A stretch of 64,000 bases of DNA from Lichenicoccus sp964247695 (GCA_964247695.1 CAXTVI010000006.1:50062-114061), one strand, 5' to 3'. Shown: positions 6,940 to 16,245, counted from the stretch's first letter. Notes: a model not told the origin generated them from the letters alone. Program-made: numbers and translations.

Positions 6940-8472
6940 TCACATCACCGCGCCGAGCTGCCACGGCACGAACTCGTTGCTGCCATAGCCGAGATCCTCG
7001 CTCAGCGTATGCTCGCCTGAGGCCACCGCCAGGATGGTGCGGAAGATGCGCTCGCCGGCTGCCGCGATGGTATCGCTGCCGTCGATGATGCCGCCGGTGT
7101 TGACGTCCATGTCCTCCGCCATGCGCTCGTACATCGGCGTGTTGGTGGCGATCTTTATGCAGGGCGCCGGCCGGAACCCCGAGGTCGAGCCGCGCCCGGT
7201 GGTGAAGCAGATCACGGTGCAGCCGCCGGCGACCTGTCCGGTCACTGCGACCGGGTCATAGCCGGGCGTATCCATGAACACGAAGCCACGTGCTGTGATC
7301 TTCTCGGCGAACTCGTACACCGCCTCCAGCCGCGCGGTGCCGCTTTTCGCGACTGCCCCCAGCGACTTCTCCAGGATGGTGGTCAGGCCGCCCGCCTTGT
7401 TGCCGTGCGACGGGTTGTTGTTGAGCTCGGCCTGATGGCGCTGCGCGTAGTCGCGCCACCACGCGATGCGCGCGAGCAGGTGCTCGGCGACCTCCGGGCG
7501 CGCCGCCCGGCGGGTCAGCAGGTGCTCGGCGCCGTAGATCTCCGGCGTCTCGGCCAGCACCGTGGTGCCGCCATGCCGCACCAGCAGGTCGGAGGCGTAG
7601 CCCAGCGCCGGGTTGGCCGAGATGCCGGAATAGCCGTCCGAGCCGCCGCATTCGAGCGCCAGCACCAGGGCGCTGGCCGGCTGCGGCGTGCGTCGTGCGG
7701 CGCCCACCACGGGCAGCATCTCGCGCACCATGGCGACCGCCGCCTCGATGGTACGCCGCGTGCCGCCGGTCTCCTGGATGGTCATGCTGCGCAGCGTGGC
7801 CCCCTCGATGAGCCCGTGCGCCTGCATCAGAGCCGGGATCTGGTTGGTCTCGCAGCCCAGCCCGATCATCAGCACGCCGCCGACATTGGGGTTGGTGGCG
7901 TAGCCCGCGATGGTGCGGGTCAGATACTGGTAGCCTTCGGTCTGCATGTTGAGCGCGCAGCCGCCGCCATGCGTCAGCGCGATCACCCCGTCGACGGTCT
8001 CGAACCCGTCCAGCGCGTCCTTCCGGTTGAAATGCTCCGCCACCGCCTGGCAGACCGTGGCCGAGCAGTTCACAGACGAGATCACCGCGATGTAGTTACG
8101 GGTGCCGACACGGCCGTCGGGCCGCAGATAGCCCTGGAAGGTGGCTTGCTCGGCGTCGGGCAGCAGGTCCGGCGCCACCGCGTCGACGCAGAACTCGTGC
8201 GTCAGCGCGAGGTCGCTCATCGCCATGTTGGTGGTGTGCACATGGTCGCCCGGCTCGATCGGCGCGGTCGCGAAGCCGATCACCTGGCCGTACTTGCGCA
8301 CCGGCTGGCCGAGCTCGATCGCCACCAGTGCGACCTTGTGGCCGCGCGGGACCGGCATCCGGATGGCAAGCCCGCTTGGTGCCAGGCGCTCGCCCACGGC
8401 CAGCGGACGCCGCGCCACCGCGACAGTGTCGCGCTCGTGCAGCAGGGTGATGGCGGGAACGGCGACGTCCAT
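6940..8472 (-). CDS. UxaA-family altronate/galactarate-type dehydratase
   Basis: A 510-residue protein with an N-terminal SAF domain (about residues 1-95) fused to the large UxaA C-terminal domain. Cysteines likely to serve the iron centre are visible in VISSVNCSATV and GLGCETNQ. Other family blocks include HGGGCALNMQ, ECGGSDGYSG and FTTGRGSTSG. The family dehydrates altronate, galactarate and related hexonates to 2-keto-3-deoxy acids. It is the first gene of a two-gene unit with the DHDPS-family lyase. The ATG at 8472 was chosen because it opens directly on the SAF domain; the upstream extension to 8529 is Arg-rich and lacks family similarity. The exact sugar acid is not known. Confidence 0.85.
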   Translation of the reverse strand: MDVAVPAITLLHERDTVAVARRPLAVGERLAPSGLAIRMPVPRGHKVALVAIELGQPVRKYGQVIGFATAPIEPGDHVHTTNMAMSDLALTHEFCVDAVAPDLLPDAEQATFQGYLRPDGRVGTRNYIAVISSVNCSATVCQAVAEHFNRKDALDGFETVDGVIALTHGGGCALNMQTEGYQYLTRTIAGYATNPNVGGVLMIGLGCETNQIPALMQAHGLIEGATLRSMTIQETGGTRRTIEAAVAMVREMLPVVGAARRTPQPASALVLALECGGSDGYSGISANPALGYASDLLVRHGGTTVLAETPEIYGAEHLLTRRAARPEVAEHLLARIAWWRDYAQRHQAELNNNPSHGNKAGGLTTILEKSLGAVAKSGTARLEAVYEFAEKITARGFVFMDTPGYDPVAVTGQVAGGCTVICFTTGRGSTSGFRPAPCIKIATNTPMYERMAEDMDVNTGGIIDGSDTIAAAGERIFRTILAVASGEHTLSEDLGYGSNEFVPWQLGAVM

Positions 8473-8531
8473 GGCAGGCCTCGGCTCCAGGGGTCGTTGA
8501 AGATTATGCCTGCCGCGGGTACGGCGCAATT

Positions 8532-8550
8532 TCCGGGCGGGTCGCCCGGA
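8532..8550 (-). terminator. Hairpin downstream of the amidase gene
   Basis: TCCGGGCG (8532-8539) and CGCCCGGA (8543-8550) form a perfect 8-bp stem with a 3-nt loop, 40 bp after the amidase stop in the direction of minus-strand transcription. It is followed by AAATT. It is a likely terminator of the FAD-dehydrogenase/amidase transcript. The rest of 8473-8589 shows no gene. Confidence 0.55.
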
Positions 8551-8589
8551 CGGCCGCCCTTGCCGGCCGGGTGATGCCCGCCCCTCCGC

Positions 8590-10239
8590 TCAGGATCGAT
8601 GGCTCACCGGCAGCAGCAGTGCCTTCTGCGCGCCCGTCTCCGGCAGCGTCGGCAGGTAGCGCGGCTGCTGCCTGATGCCGGCCGCCGCCTCGTAGGCGGC
8701 GCCGAGCTCCAGCAGGCGCTGCTCGGACCAGCGCGGCCCGATGAAGGATAGCCCGACCGGCAACCCGTCGACATTTCCCATCGGTACCGTCAGATGCGGA
8801 GTGCCGGCCACCGCCGGCAGCGTCGAGGCGCTGCCGCCGTCATGGTCGCCATTGACCAGGTCGACCACCCAGGCCGGCCCGCCGGTGGGAGCGACCATGG
8901 CGTCGAGATCGTTCTGCGCCTGCAGCTTGTCGAGCCCGTCCGGTCCGGCCATCCGGCGCGATTGCGACAAGGCCGTGCGATAGCCTGCATCCCCCAGTCC
9001 CGCGGTGGCCTGCGCCTTGAGCATCAGGTCCTGGTTGAACAGGCCGAGCTCTCGGTCGTGCTGCGCCTCGTTGAGCGCGATCACGTCTGCCATCGTGCGC
9101 GTCTTCACGACCGGCGGTGTGCTGGCAAGGTAGCTGTCCAGGCCGGCCTTGAACTCGGTCAGCAGCACGGTCATCTCGGCGGCACTGATGGCGTCGAGGT
9201 CCGGGCCGTCCTTGATCTCGACCAGGATCGCGCCGGCGTCACGCAGCCGGTCGAGTGCTTGGCCGAACACCATGTCGGTCGCGGCATGGTGCCCGGCCAG
9301 GAAGCGCAGCACGCCGATCCGCTTGCCCTTCAGTGCAGCGGCGCCATCGCCGACCGACCCCGCCGGCCGATGCGCGTCGGCATCCACCGTCGCCGGGTCC
9401 GCCGGGTCGCTGCCGGCGAGCACCGAGGCCAGCAGCGCCGCATCGGCGACGCTGTGCGTGATCGGCCCGGCGGTGTCCTGGCTCGCCGAGATCGGCACCA
9501 CGTGGGTGCGCGACACCAGGCCCACCGTCGGCTTCAGCCCGACCAGTCCGGTCAGCGAGGCCGGGCAGGTGATCGAGCCGTCGGTCTCGGTGCCGATCGC
9601 GGCCGGCGCCAGCGACGCCGCCACCGCGGCGGCACTGCCCGACGACGAGCCGCAGGCCGAGCGGTCGAGCGCGTACGGGTTGCGGGTCAGGCCGCCGACA
9701 CCGCTCCAGCCGCTGATCGAGGTGGACGAGCGCATGTTGGCCCACTCCGACAGGTTGGTCTTGCCAAGGATGATCGCGCCCGCCGCGCGCAGACGCGCCA
9801 CCAGCGGCGCATCGCGATGGGTGACGTTCTCCGCCAGCGCCAGCGAGCCCGCCGTGGTCGGCATCGCGTCCTCGGTTTCGATATTGTCCTTCACCAGGAT
9901 CGGCACGCCTTCAAGCGCACGCATCGGCGCGCCGGAATGCCGGCGCTTGTCGCTGGCCGCGGCTTCGGCTTCCGCTTGCGGGTTCAGCGCGATCACCGAA
10001 TGCAGCGACGGCCCGGCATGATCGACGGCTGCGATGCGCTCGAGATACGCCCGCACCAGCGCCGCGGACGTCACGTGCCCCGCCTGCATGTCGCGTGCGA
10101 CATCGGCGATTCCCTTGTGCTGCACATCGTAGCCAGCATGTGGGTGGTTCGCAGGCGGCATGGCGGCGGCTCCTGTCACGGCGATGGCGCCGAGCAGCAG
10201 CAGCGCGCGCGGCAGCGTGGTCTTGGAAGGTGTTTGCAT
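8590..10239 (-). CDS. Exported amidase-signature hydrolase
   Basis: A 549-residue amidase-signature enzyme. Lys117 in ILVKDNIE, the Gly/Ser-rich GSSSGSA near 198-203 and Ser222 in TETDGSI supply the Ser-cisSer-Lys triad. Residues 1-26 form a signal peptide (basic start, LLLLGAIAVTGAAA core), so unlike GatA it acts outside the cytoplasm. It starts 20 bp after the FAD-dehydrogenase stop and is probably co-transcribed with it. Peptide amides or other amides are possible substrates; nothing in the sequence settles which. The ATG at 10239 is chosen because it begins the signal peptide. A much longer open frame upstream is an antisense-type artefact of high GC overlapping the dehydrogenase gene. 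Confidence 0.85.
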   Translation of the reverse strand: MQTPSKTTLPRALLLLGAIAVTGAAAMPPANHPHAGYDVQHKGIADVARDMQAGHVTSAALVRAYLERIAAVDHAGPSLHSVIALNPQAEAEAAASDKRRHSGAPMRALEGVPILVKDNIETEDAMPTTAGSLALAENVTHRDAPLVARLRAAGAIILGKTNLSEWANMRSSTSISGWSGVGGLTRNPYALDRSACGSSSGSAAAVAASLAPAAIGTETDGSITCPASLTGLVGLKPTVGLVSRTHVVPISASQDTAGPITHSVADAALLASVLAGSDPADPATVDADAHRPAGSVGDGAAALKGKRIGVLRFLAGHHAATDMVFGQALDRLRDAGAILVEIKDGPDLDAISAAEMTVLLTEFKAGLDSYLASTPPVVKTRTMADVIALNEAQHDRELGLFNQDLMLKAQATAGLGDAGYRTALSQSRRMAGPDGLDKLQAQNDLDAMVAPTGGPAWVVDLVNGDHDGGSASTLPAVAGTPHLTVPMGNVDGLPVGLSFIGPRWSEQRLLELGAAYEAAAGIRQQPRYLPTLPETGAQKALLLPVSHRS

Positions 10240-10259
10240 CAGGCCTCGAAAGTCCGGAG

Positions 10260-11702
10260 TTAGGGCAACAGTTTTCCGGGATTGAACAGCCCGTGCGGAT
10301 CGAGCGCCTGCTTGATCCTGCGCATGGTGTCGAGCTCGGCGCCGCCGCGCCAGTCCGGCATCATGTACGGCTTGAGCCGCCCGACGCCGTGCTCGGCGGA
10401 GAACGATCCGTCGAGTGCCCGCACCACCGCGCATACCGTGTCCATGATCTCGTGGTCGCGCGCGAGGAACACGTCGCGCGCCATGCCCTCGGGCTGGACC
10501 ACGTTGAAATGGATGTTGCCGTCGCCGAGATGCCCGAACGGCGCGATGCGCACGCCCGGCATCAGCGCGGCACAGGCCTCGGTGGCGCGTGCGATCAGCT
10601 CCGGCACACGTGATACCGGCACCGAGACGTCGTTCTTGACGCTTGCGCCCGCGCGCTTCTGGGCCTCGGAATGCTCCTCGCGCAGCCGCCAGACCGCAGC
10701 TTGCTGCGCGCCGCTCTCGGCGATCACCGCGTCCAGCACAGAGCCGTTCTCGAGCGCTGACGCCAGCACCTCCTCGAGCAGCTCGCGCAACCCCGCGCTC
10801 TCGCGGCCGGAGGCCAGCTCGACCAGAACATAATGCGGCGCCGGCTCGGCCAACGGCAGGCTCGCGCCCTCGATCAGCCCGGTGACCAGCGCCATGCCGG
10901 TGCCGGACATGAACTCGTAAGCCTGGATCGCCGACGGATCGCGCCTGCGGAACTCGGTGAACAAGGCGAGCGCCGCCTCCGGTGACGCGATGCCGCACAG
11001 CGCCACCTCGACGCTGTGCGGCTGTGGTGCGAGCTGCAGCACGGCGGCCGTGATGATGCCGAGCGTGCCTTCGGAGCCGACCAGCAGGTGGCGCAGCGCG
11101 TAGCCGGTATTGTCCTTGCGCAGCCGACGCATGCCGTCGAACACGCTGCCGTCCGGCAGCACCGCCTCGATGCCCAGCACCAGCTCGCGCGCATTGCCGT
11201 AGCGCACGGTGTTGTTGCCGCCGGCGTTGGTGGCCAGCACGCCGCCGATCTGCGCCGAGCCTTCCGACGAGATCGACAACGGCAGCAGGCAGCCGGCCTC
11301 GCGCGCGGCGTCCTGCGCCGCCTGCAGGGTGACGCCGGCCTCGATCGACAGCGTCATGTCGACCGGATCGATGTGGCGGACCCTGTTCAGCCGCGACACG
11401 CTGAGCACGATCTCGCTGCCGTCCTCGTGCGGCGAGGCGCCGCCGACCATGCTGGTATTGCCACCCTGCGGCACGATCGCGATCCGATGCTGCACGCACA
11501 GCCGCACCGCGGCGGCGACCGCCTCGGTGTCGGCCGGCCGGATCACCGCCATCGCGCGGCCCTGGTAGAGCCCGCGCCAATCCTCGCAGTAGCCGTCGGT
11601 GTCATGTCCGGTGAGCACTCCGGCGTCTCCCAACCGCTCGCGCAGTGCCGCAAGCAGTGCGGTGTCGACCGGTCGGAGCTTGGGGAAGGCAGGGTCTTGC
11701 AT
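10260..11702 (-). CDS. FAD-linked 2-hydroxyacid dehydrogenase (GlcD/D-lactate/D-2-hydroxyglutarate type)
   Basis: A 480-residue VAO-family flavoprotein. The FAD-binding domain (about 40-220) has PQGGNTSMVGG, GGVLATNAGGNN and LLVGSEGTLGI. The C-terminal FAD-oxidase domain has FGHLGDGNIHFN, SAEHGVGRLK and LDPHGLFNPGKLLP. These are hallmark blocks of D-lactate, D-2-hydroxyglutarate and glycolate dehydrogenases. Electrons are expected to pass to quinone or another acceptor. It is the first gene of a unit with the exported amidase and lies upstream of the sugar-acid genes, where oxidation of a 2-hydroxy acid would fit. The exact substrate is open. Confidence 0.85.
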   Translation of the reverse strand: MQDPAFPKLRPVDTALLAALRERLGDAGVLTGHDTDGYCEDWRGLYQGRAMAVIRPADTEAVAAAVRLCVQHRIAIVPQGGNTSMVGGASPHEDGSEIVLSVSRLNRVRHIDPVDMTLSIEAGVTLQAAQDAAREAGCLLPLSISSEGSAQIGGVLATNAGGNNTVRYGNARELVLGIEAVLPDGSVFDGMRRLRKDNTGYALRHLLVGSEGTLGIITAAVLQLAPQPHSVEVALCGIASPEAALALFTEFRRRDPSAIQAYEFMSGTGMALVTGLIEGASLPLAEPAPHYVLVELASGRESAGLRELLEEVLASALENGSVLDAVIAESGAQQAAVWRLREEHSEAQKRAGASVKNDVSVPVSRVPELIARATEACAALMPGVRIAPFGHLGDGNIHFNVVQPEGMARDVFLARDHEIMDTVCAVVRALDGSFSAEHGVGRLKPYMMPDWRGGAELDTMRRIKQALDPHGLFNPGKLLP

Positions 11703-11729
11703 GACGCCCAGGGTACCGGCTCCGGCGCG

Positions 11730-12272
11730 CTATGGCGACTGCTGCAGCGGTGACACATCCGTGCCGCGCGCCGGCATCAGGTCGCCCACCACCGCGCTGC
11801 CGGCGATGCCGACCAGGATGCCGCAGGCCAGCGTGAGCACCAGCAGCATCACGCGCGGCCGGCTGGCTTCGGCATGCGCCTGCAGCAGCGCCTGCTGCGC
11901 CTCGGCGCGGGCCCGCCGGGTCAGGTTGAGTTCGGAGCGCACGGACTCCGTGCGCGAGACGGCTTCGCGCAGCTCGAGGTCGAGGCGGTTGAGATCGGCG
12001 GTGAGCTGCGAGATCCGCGTCCGCGCCGCCTGCATCTCGGCAGGCGCCGCGGCGGCCTTCGTGGCCCGGCTGCGCGGTGCGCGTGGCGCCGGCGGATTCG
12101 GCGCGATGGCGACGAACAGGTTCTTGAGCGCGCCGCCGGTCACCGCGTTCTTGCGCGCCCGCGCCCGGATCGCCTCAAGCGCGCTGGCGGACTGGCCTGG
12201 CTGGTCCTCCAGCACCAGGGCGAGGATGTCCGAGAGCGTCTTCAGCTCCTTCGGATCGAACACCTGGCTCAT
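11730..12272 (-). CDS. Hypothetical coiled-coil protein with C-terminal membrane anchor
   Basis: A 180-residue protein of unknown function. The N-terminal 55 residues are a small helical region, followed by a Pro/Ala/Arg linker. Residues about 80-140 have strong heptad-like coiled-coil character (QLTADLNRLDLELREA). One hydrophobic segment near 143-163 (VMLLVLTLACGILVGIAGSAVV) precedes a short tail. The start overlaps the stop of the threonylcarbamoyl-AMP synthase gene by ATGA, so the two are translationally coupled. Confidence 0.65.
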   Translation of the reverse strand: MSQVFDPKELKTLSDILALVLEDQPGQSASALEAIRARARKNAVTGGALKNLFVAIAPNPPAPRAPRSRATKAAAAPAEMQAARTRISQLTADLNRLDLELREAVSRTESVRSELNLTRRARAEAQQALLQAHAEASRPRVMLLVLTLACGILVGIAGSAVVGDLMPARGTDVSPLQQSP

Positions 12273-13285
12273 CCGGCACCTTGAGCCGAAGCCGGGGCGG
12301 CATCACGGGGTGCCGCGGCGCGGGCAAGCCGGTCGCGGATTGCCGGCGCCAGCCCGGCTCCGGGCACCGACATCGCCGCGATCCCGCGCAGGCCGAGCCC
12401 GATGCCCTGGTCGTCGAGCGCCCGCAGGCCGGCGAACAGGCGGCTGGCGGCCTCGGTGGTGTCACCGGCAGCGCTCAGGTTCCAGGTCAGCCCCGCCCCC
12501 GGAAGCGGCGCTCCGAACGCCAGCAGCGCCTCGTCGGCCGCGACCGCCCGCGCGTCGAGGCGCAGCGGCAGGCGGGGGGCGTAATGCGAGGCCAGCATGC
12601 CGGGCGATGCCGGGCGCGCGGCGGAGGTGGCCTCGCCGGACGGCACCGGCAGCCCGGCGCCGGCCAGTGCGGCGGCGACGGCCTCGGCGGGGACGCCGCC
12701 TTCGCGCAGCAGGCGCGGGCGCGTTCCACTCAGATCCACCACCGTGCTCTCCAGCCCGACCGGGCACGGCCCGCAATCCAGCACCGCATCGATCCGGCCG
12801 CCCAGGCCCTCCAGCACGTGGGCCGCCGTGGTCGGCGAGATGCGACCGGACGGATTGGCGGACGGCGCCGCCACCGGCCGGCCGGCCGCGCGCAGCAGGG
12901 CGAGCGCGGTGGCACCGGCCGGCACCCGGATCGCCAGCGTCGGCAGTCCGGCAGCGGCCCCGGCGCAGACGGTGCTGCAGGCCCGGCGCGGCAGCACAAG
13001 GGTCAGCGGGCCCGGCCAGAACGCGGCGGCGAGAACGGCGGCGCTCTCAGTCCGTACCACCTGCGCGAATGCGGCTTCGGTGTCGGCCACATGCGCGATC
13101 AGCGGATTATGCGCCGGCCGCCGCTTGGCCTCGTACACCGCGCGCACCGCCGCCGGATTGGTGGCATCGGCGCCGAGGCCGTACACCGTCTCCGTGCCGA
13201 AGGCGACCAGGCGCCCGGCCTGCAGCAGCGATACGGCCCGGGCAACGCCTCGCGGTCCGGCGTCCAGGGTCTCGGTCACCAGCAT
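12269..13285 (-). CDS. tsaC: L-threonylcarbamoyladenylate synthase, Sua5 type
   Basis: A 338-residue enzyme that makes threonylcarbamoyl-AMP for the t6A37 modification of ANN-decoding tRNAs. The YrdC domain (about 15-205) shows TETVYGLGADATN, the KRRPAHNPLIAHV nucleotide site, FWPGPLTLVL and APSANPSGRISPT. A C-terminal Sua5 domain (about 225-338) makes it the long form. The ATG at 13285 matches the usual family start. The open frame extends far upstream without family similarity, antisense-like over cysQ. It overlaps the following coiled-coil gene by 4 bp. Confidence 0.92.
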   Translation of the reverse strand: MLVTETLDAGPRGVARAVSLLQAGRLVAFGTETVYGLGADATNPAAVRAVYEAKRRPAHNPLIAHVADTEAAFAQVVRTESAAVLAAAFWPGPLTLVLPRRACSTVCAGAAAGLPTLAIRVPAGATALALLRAAGRPVAAPSANPSGRISPTTAAHVLEGLGGRIDAVLDCGPCPVGLESTVVDLSGTRPRLLREGGVPAEAVAAALAGAGLPVPSGEATSAARPASPGMLASHYAPRLPLRLDARAVAADEALLAFGAPLPGAGLTWNLSAAGDTTEAASRLFAGLRALDDQGIGLGLRGIAAMSVPGAGLAPAIRDRLARAAAPRDAAPASAQGAG

Positions 13286-13367
13286 GCGCCCTGCTCGCCA
13301 TCCCTTCCGTTCACGAACCGATCGAATCGACGGATCAGGATTCGACGATAGCAGGATGCAGGCTGCC

Positions 13368-14123
13368 TCATGCACCGCGGCAGATGAAGTGCGGGTTCTC
13401 CCAGCCGGGCTTGGCGTAGCGCAGCGGGCTGCCGTCGAACAGGCAGACGCTGCCGCCGGCCGCCTCCACCACCGCCTGCGGCGCCGCGGTGTCCCACTCC
13501 ATGGTCCGCCCGAGCCTCGGATAGAGGTCGGCGCGGCCCTCGGCGACGCGCACGAACTTCGCCGCCGAGCCGATGTTGCCGACGCTGGCGACGCGCTGGC
13601 TGCCGAGCCAGGCGCGCAGGCGCTCGTCGTTGGCGTAGTGCCGCGACGCCAGCACCGCGAGGCCCTCCGGCGGCGGCGAGCGCACCTGGATCGCCTGCTC
13701 TCGGGATGCATCGCGCCGGGTCGCGCCGGTCCCCACCAGACCGAGATAGAGTTCGCCATAGGCCGGCAACGCCACCGCCCCGAGCACCACGCGCCCGTCG
13801 CGCACCAGGCCGATATTGACGGTGAAATCGTCGCGCCCGGCGGCGAACTCGCGGGTGCCGTCCAGCGGATCGACCAGCCAGAAGCACCCGTCATGGCGGA
13901 CGGACTGCCCGGCCGCCACCTCCTCCTCGGCGATCACCGGGATGTCGGCGGCAGCCCGCAACCCCTGCAGGATCAGCGTCTCGGCGGCGTGGTCGGCCTC
14001 GGTCACCGGGCTGTCGTCCGACTTCGTGATCGTCGAGAAGCCACGGCCGCGTATGTGCATGATGGTGTCCGCCGCCTGGTGCGCGAGGGCGGCGGCGAGG
14101 GCGAGCAGGTCGGTATCATTCAT
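13368..14123 (-). CDS. cysQ: 3'(2'),5'-bisphosphate nucleotidase CysQ
   Basis: A 251-residue member of the inositol-monophosphatase family. It hydrolyses adenosine 3',5'-bisphosphate, the by-product of sulfate assimilation and other sulfotransfer reactions. Metal-site motifs are visible: VIAEEE (about residue 63), the hallmark WLVDPLDGTREF (about 80-91) and EWDTAAPQAVVEAAGG near 205-220. I chose the ATG at 14123; the longer start at 14159 would add 12 unconserved residues. It is divergent from pepA, with about 150 bp between the starts. Confidence 0.88.
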   Translation of the reverse strand: MNDTDLLALAAALAHQAADTIMHIRGRGFSTITKSDDSPVTEADHAAETLILQGLRAAADIPVIAEEEVAAGQSVRHDGCFWLVDPLDGTREFAAGRDDFTVNIGLVRDGRVVLGAVALPAYGELYLGLVGTGATRRDASREQAIQVRSPPPEGLAVLASRHYANDERLRAWLGSQRVASVGNIGSAAKFVRVAEGRADLYPRLGRTMEWDTAAPQAVVEAAGGSVCLFDGSPLRYAKPGWENPHFICRGA

Positions 14124-14275
14124 CGGCGATGACGTAGCGGTCCCGATCTGCCGAGGCAAAGGGCTTGCTGCTAGGGCAGGGCCCCACGCATGCCGCCTCT
14201 GGCGATCACCTGCGCGATCACATACCTACTGATCGCCCTGCCGTCATACGCAAGCCCAGCCGGAGACACCGCCCC

Positions 14276-15778
14276 ATGCTCGAGATCACGTTCGCCGAAG
14301 GCCGCCTGGAGGTGCTGCCCGAGGGGGCCGCGGTGGCGCTCCTGCTCACCGAGGAGGCCGGACGGCCGGCCCTGTTCACCGAGATCGACGATGCCACCGG
14401 CGGCGCGCTCGCGCGTGGGCTGCAGGCGGCCGAATTTGTCGCCGGCCGGAACAAGACCTGCATCCTGCACGGTCCCGGCGCCGGCCTCTCGCGCGTCGTG
14501 CTGGTCGGTCTCGGCAAGCGGGCCGAGCTCGACGCCCGGGCACTGGAGGCGGCAGGGAGTGCCGCCGTGACCGCCCTGCGCACCAGTCCGGCGGCATACC
14601 TGTCGGTCGACGGGCTGACCGGCGAGCAGGCGGCGCATGCGGCACTCGGGGCGCGGCTCGGGGCGTATCGCTTCGACCGCTACCGCACCCGGGAGACCGC
14701 CGAGGACAAGCCGCGCCTGGCCGCACTCACGCTGCTCGCCAGCGAGCCCGACATCGTGCGCGTGGCCGGCGGCGCGTGGCCGGCGCTCGAGGCGGTGGCG
14801 CATGGCGTCGCCCTGACCCGCGACCTGGTCAGCGAGCCGGCCAACGTGCTCAGCCCGCCGGTGTTCGCCGAGCGGATCGCAGCACTCGCATCGCTCGGCC
14901 TGGAAATCGAGACACTCGGACCGGCCGAGATGCAGCGGCTCGGGTTCGGCGCCCTGCTCGGCGTCGCGATGGGCAGCGACAAGGAGCCGCGCACCGTCAT
15001 CATGCGCTGGAACGGCGGCGCCTCGGATGCCGCCCCGGTCGCCTTCATCGGCAAGGGCGTGACGTTCGATTCCGGCGGCATCTCGATCAAGCCGGCCGGC
15101 GGCATGGAGGACATGAAGTGGGACATGGCCGGCGCCGGCACCGTGGTCGGGCTGATGGCGGCGCTCGCCGGCCGCCGCGCGCGGGTGAACGCGATCGGCG
15201 TGGTAGGCCTGGTCGAGAACATGCTGTCGGGCAGCGCGCAGCGGCCGGGCGACGTGGTGACCAGCCATTCCGGCCAGACCATCGAGGTGCTCAACACCGA
15301 CGCCGAGGGCCGGCTGGTGCTGGCCGACGTGCTCTCGTACACGGCCGAACGGTACAACCCGCGCTTCATGGTGGATCTCGCGACGCTGACCGGGGCGATC
15401 ATCGTGGGACTCGGCCATGAGCATGCCGGCCTGTTCTCCAATGACGAGACCCTGGCGCAGCACTTGACTGAGGCGGGTCTCGCCACCGGCGAAGCGGTCT
15501 GGCGGATGCCGATGGGCGACGGCTACGACAAGCTGATCCGCTCCGACATCGCCGACATGAAGAATATCGGCGGCCGTCCGGGTGGCTCGATCACCGCGGC
15601 GCAGTTCCTCAAGCGGTTCGTGGGCAGCGTGCCGTGGGCGCATCTCGACATCGCCGGCATGGCCTGGAGCAGCAAGGACGCCCCCGGCATCCCGAAGGGG
15701 GCGACGGCCTTCGGCGTGCGGCTGCTCGACCGGCTGGTGGCGGCGCAGTACGAGGATGCCCCTGTCGCGAAGGGCTGA
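14276..15778 (+). CDS. pepA: Leucyl aminopeptidase (M17)
   Basis: A 500-residue cytosol aminopeptidase. The C-terminal catalytic domain has the metal-binding block FIGKGVTFDSGGISIKPA, DMKWDMAGA and the M17 signature NTDAEGRL near residues 340-347. The N-terminal regulatory domain covers about residues 1-165. It removes N-terminal residues from peptides in the cytoplasm and uses two divalent metal ions. The ATG at 14276 follows the sequence GGAGACACCGCCCC and opens on the family N-terminus. The holC gene begins within a few bases of its stop, a pairing (pepA-holC) often seen in proteobacteria. Confidence 0.95.
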   Translation: MLEITFAEGRLEVLPEGAAVALLLTEEAGRPALFTEIDDATGGALARGLQAAEFVAGRNKTCILHGPGAGLSRVVLVGLGKRAELDARALEAAGSAAVTALRTSPAAYLSVDGLTGEQAAHAALGARLGAYRFDRYRTRETAEDKPRLAALTLLASEPDIVRVAGGAWPALEAVAHGVALTRDLVSEPANVLSPPVFAERIAALASLGLEIETLGPAEMQRLGFGALLGVAMGSDKEPRTVIMRWNGGASDAAPVAFIGKGVTFDSGGISIKPAGGMEDMKWDMAGAGTVVGLMAALAGRRARVNAIGVVGLVENMLSGSAQRPGDVVTSHSGQTIEVLNTDAEGRLVLADVLSYTAERYNPRFMVDLATLTGAIIVGLGHEHAGLFSNDETLAQHLTEAGLATGEAVWRMPMGDGYDKLIRSDIADMKNIGGRPGGSITAAQFLKRFVGSVPWAHLDIAGMAWSSKDAPGIPKGATAFGVRLLDRLVAAQYEDAPVAKG

Positions 15779-15783
15779 CGAAG

Positions 15784-16245
15784 CTGGCGGAGGTTGGTTT
15801 CTACCACCTGACCCGGAGCAGCGCGGAACAGGCCCTGCCGCGCCTGCTCGGCCGCACGCTGGAGGCCGGGCGCCGCGCGCTGGTGCTGTGCCGCGACGAG
15901 TCGCGTGTCCAGGTGGTCGACGAGGCGTTGTGGAGGGCGCCCGAACCGGTCTGGCTGCCGCACGGCTCCGCGAAATCCGGCCACGCCGCACTGCAGCCGA
16001 TCTGGATCGCGCCCGCGTCGGTGGATGACCAGCCGGCCGCGGCGCCGAATGCGGCGAGCTACCTGTTCCTGCTCGATGGCGTGACCGCGCGGCTCGACGG
16101 CTACGAGCGGGCGTTCGACCTGTTCGACGCCTCCGACGAGCAGGCGGTGGCGGCGGCCCGACGACGCTGGTCCGGCCTGAAGACGGCAGGTCACGCGCTG
16201 GCCTATTGGCGGCAGGATCCGAGGGGCTGGACCCGCGCCGGCTAG
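15784..16245 (+). CDS. holC: DNA polymerase III chi subunit, CTG start proposed
   Basis: About 153 residues, with the HolC opening AEVGFYHLTRSSAEQALPRL and a conserved core to TAGHALAYWRQD. Chi links the clamp loader to single-stranded DNA-binding protein. No ATG, GTG or TTG lies at the family start. A CTG at 15784 would give exactly the expected N-terminus (start-AEVGFYHL) and has AAGGG at 15770-15774, 9 nt upstream. Another CTG at 15775 overlaps the pepA stop. An upstream ATG at 15634 would fuse 50 unrelated residues lying inside pepA. The function is secure; the start is the uncertain part. Confidence 0.85.
   Translation: MAEVGFYHLTRSSAEQALPRLLGRTLEAGRRALVLCRDESRVQVVDEALWRAPEPVWLPHGSAKSGHAALQPIWIAPASVDDQPAAAPNAASYLFLLDGVTARLDGYERAFDLFDASDEQAVAAARRRWSGLKTAGHALAYWRQDPRGWTRAG

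Noticed and set aside
8590..11580. A 996-residue open frame on the minus strand
   Set aside because: Only its 3' part from 10239 is a gene (the exported amidase). The upstream part overlaps the FAD dehydrogenase in another frame and is Arg/Gly-rich nonsense.
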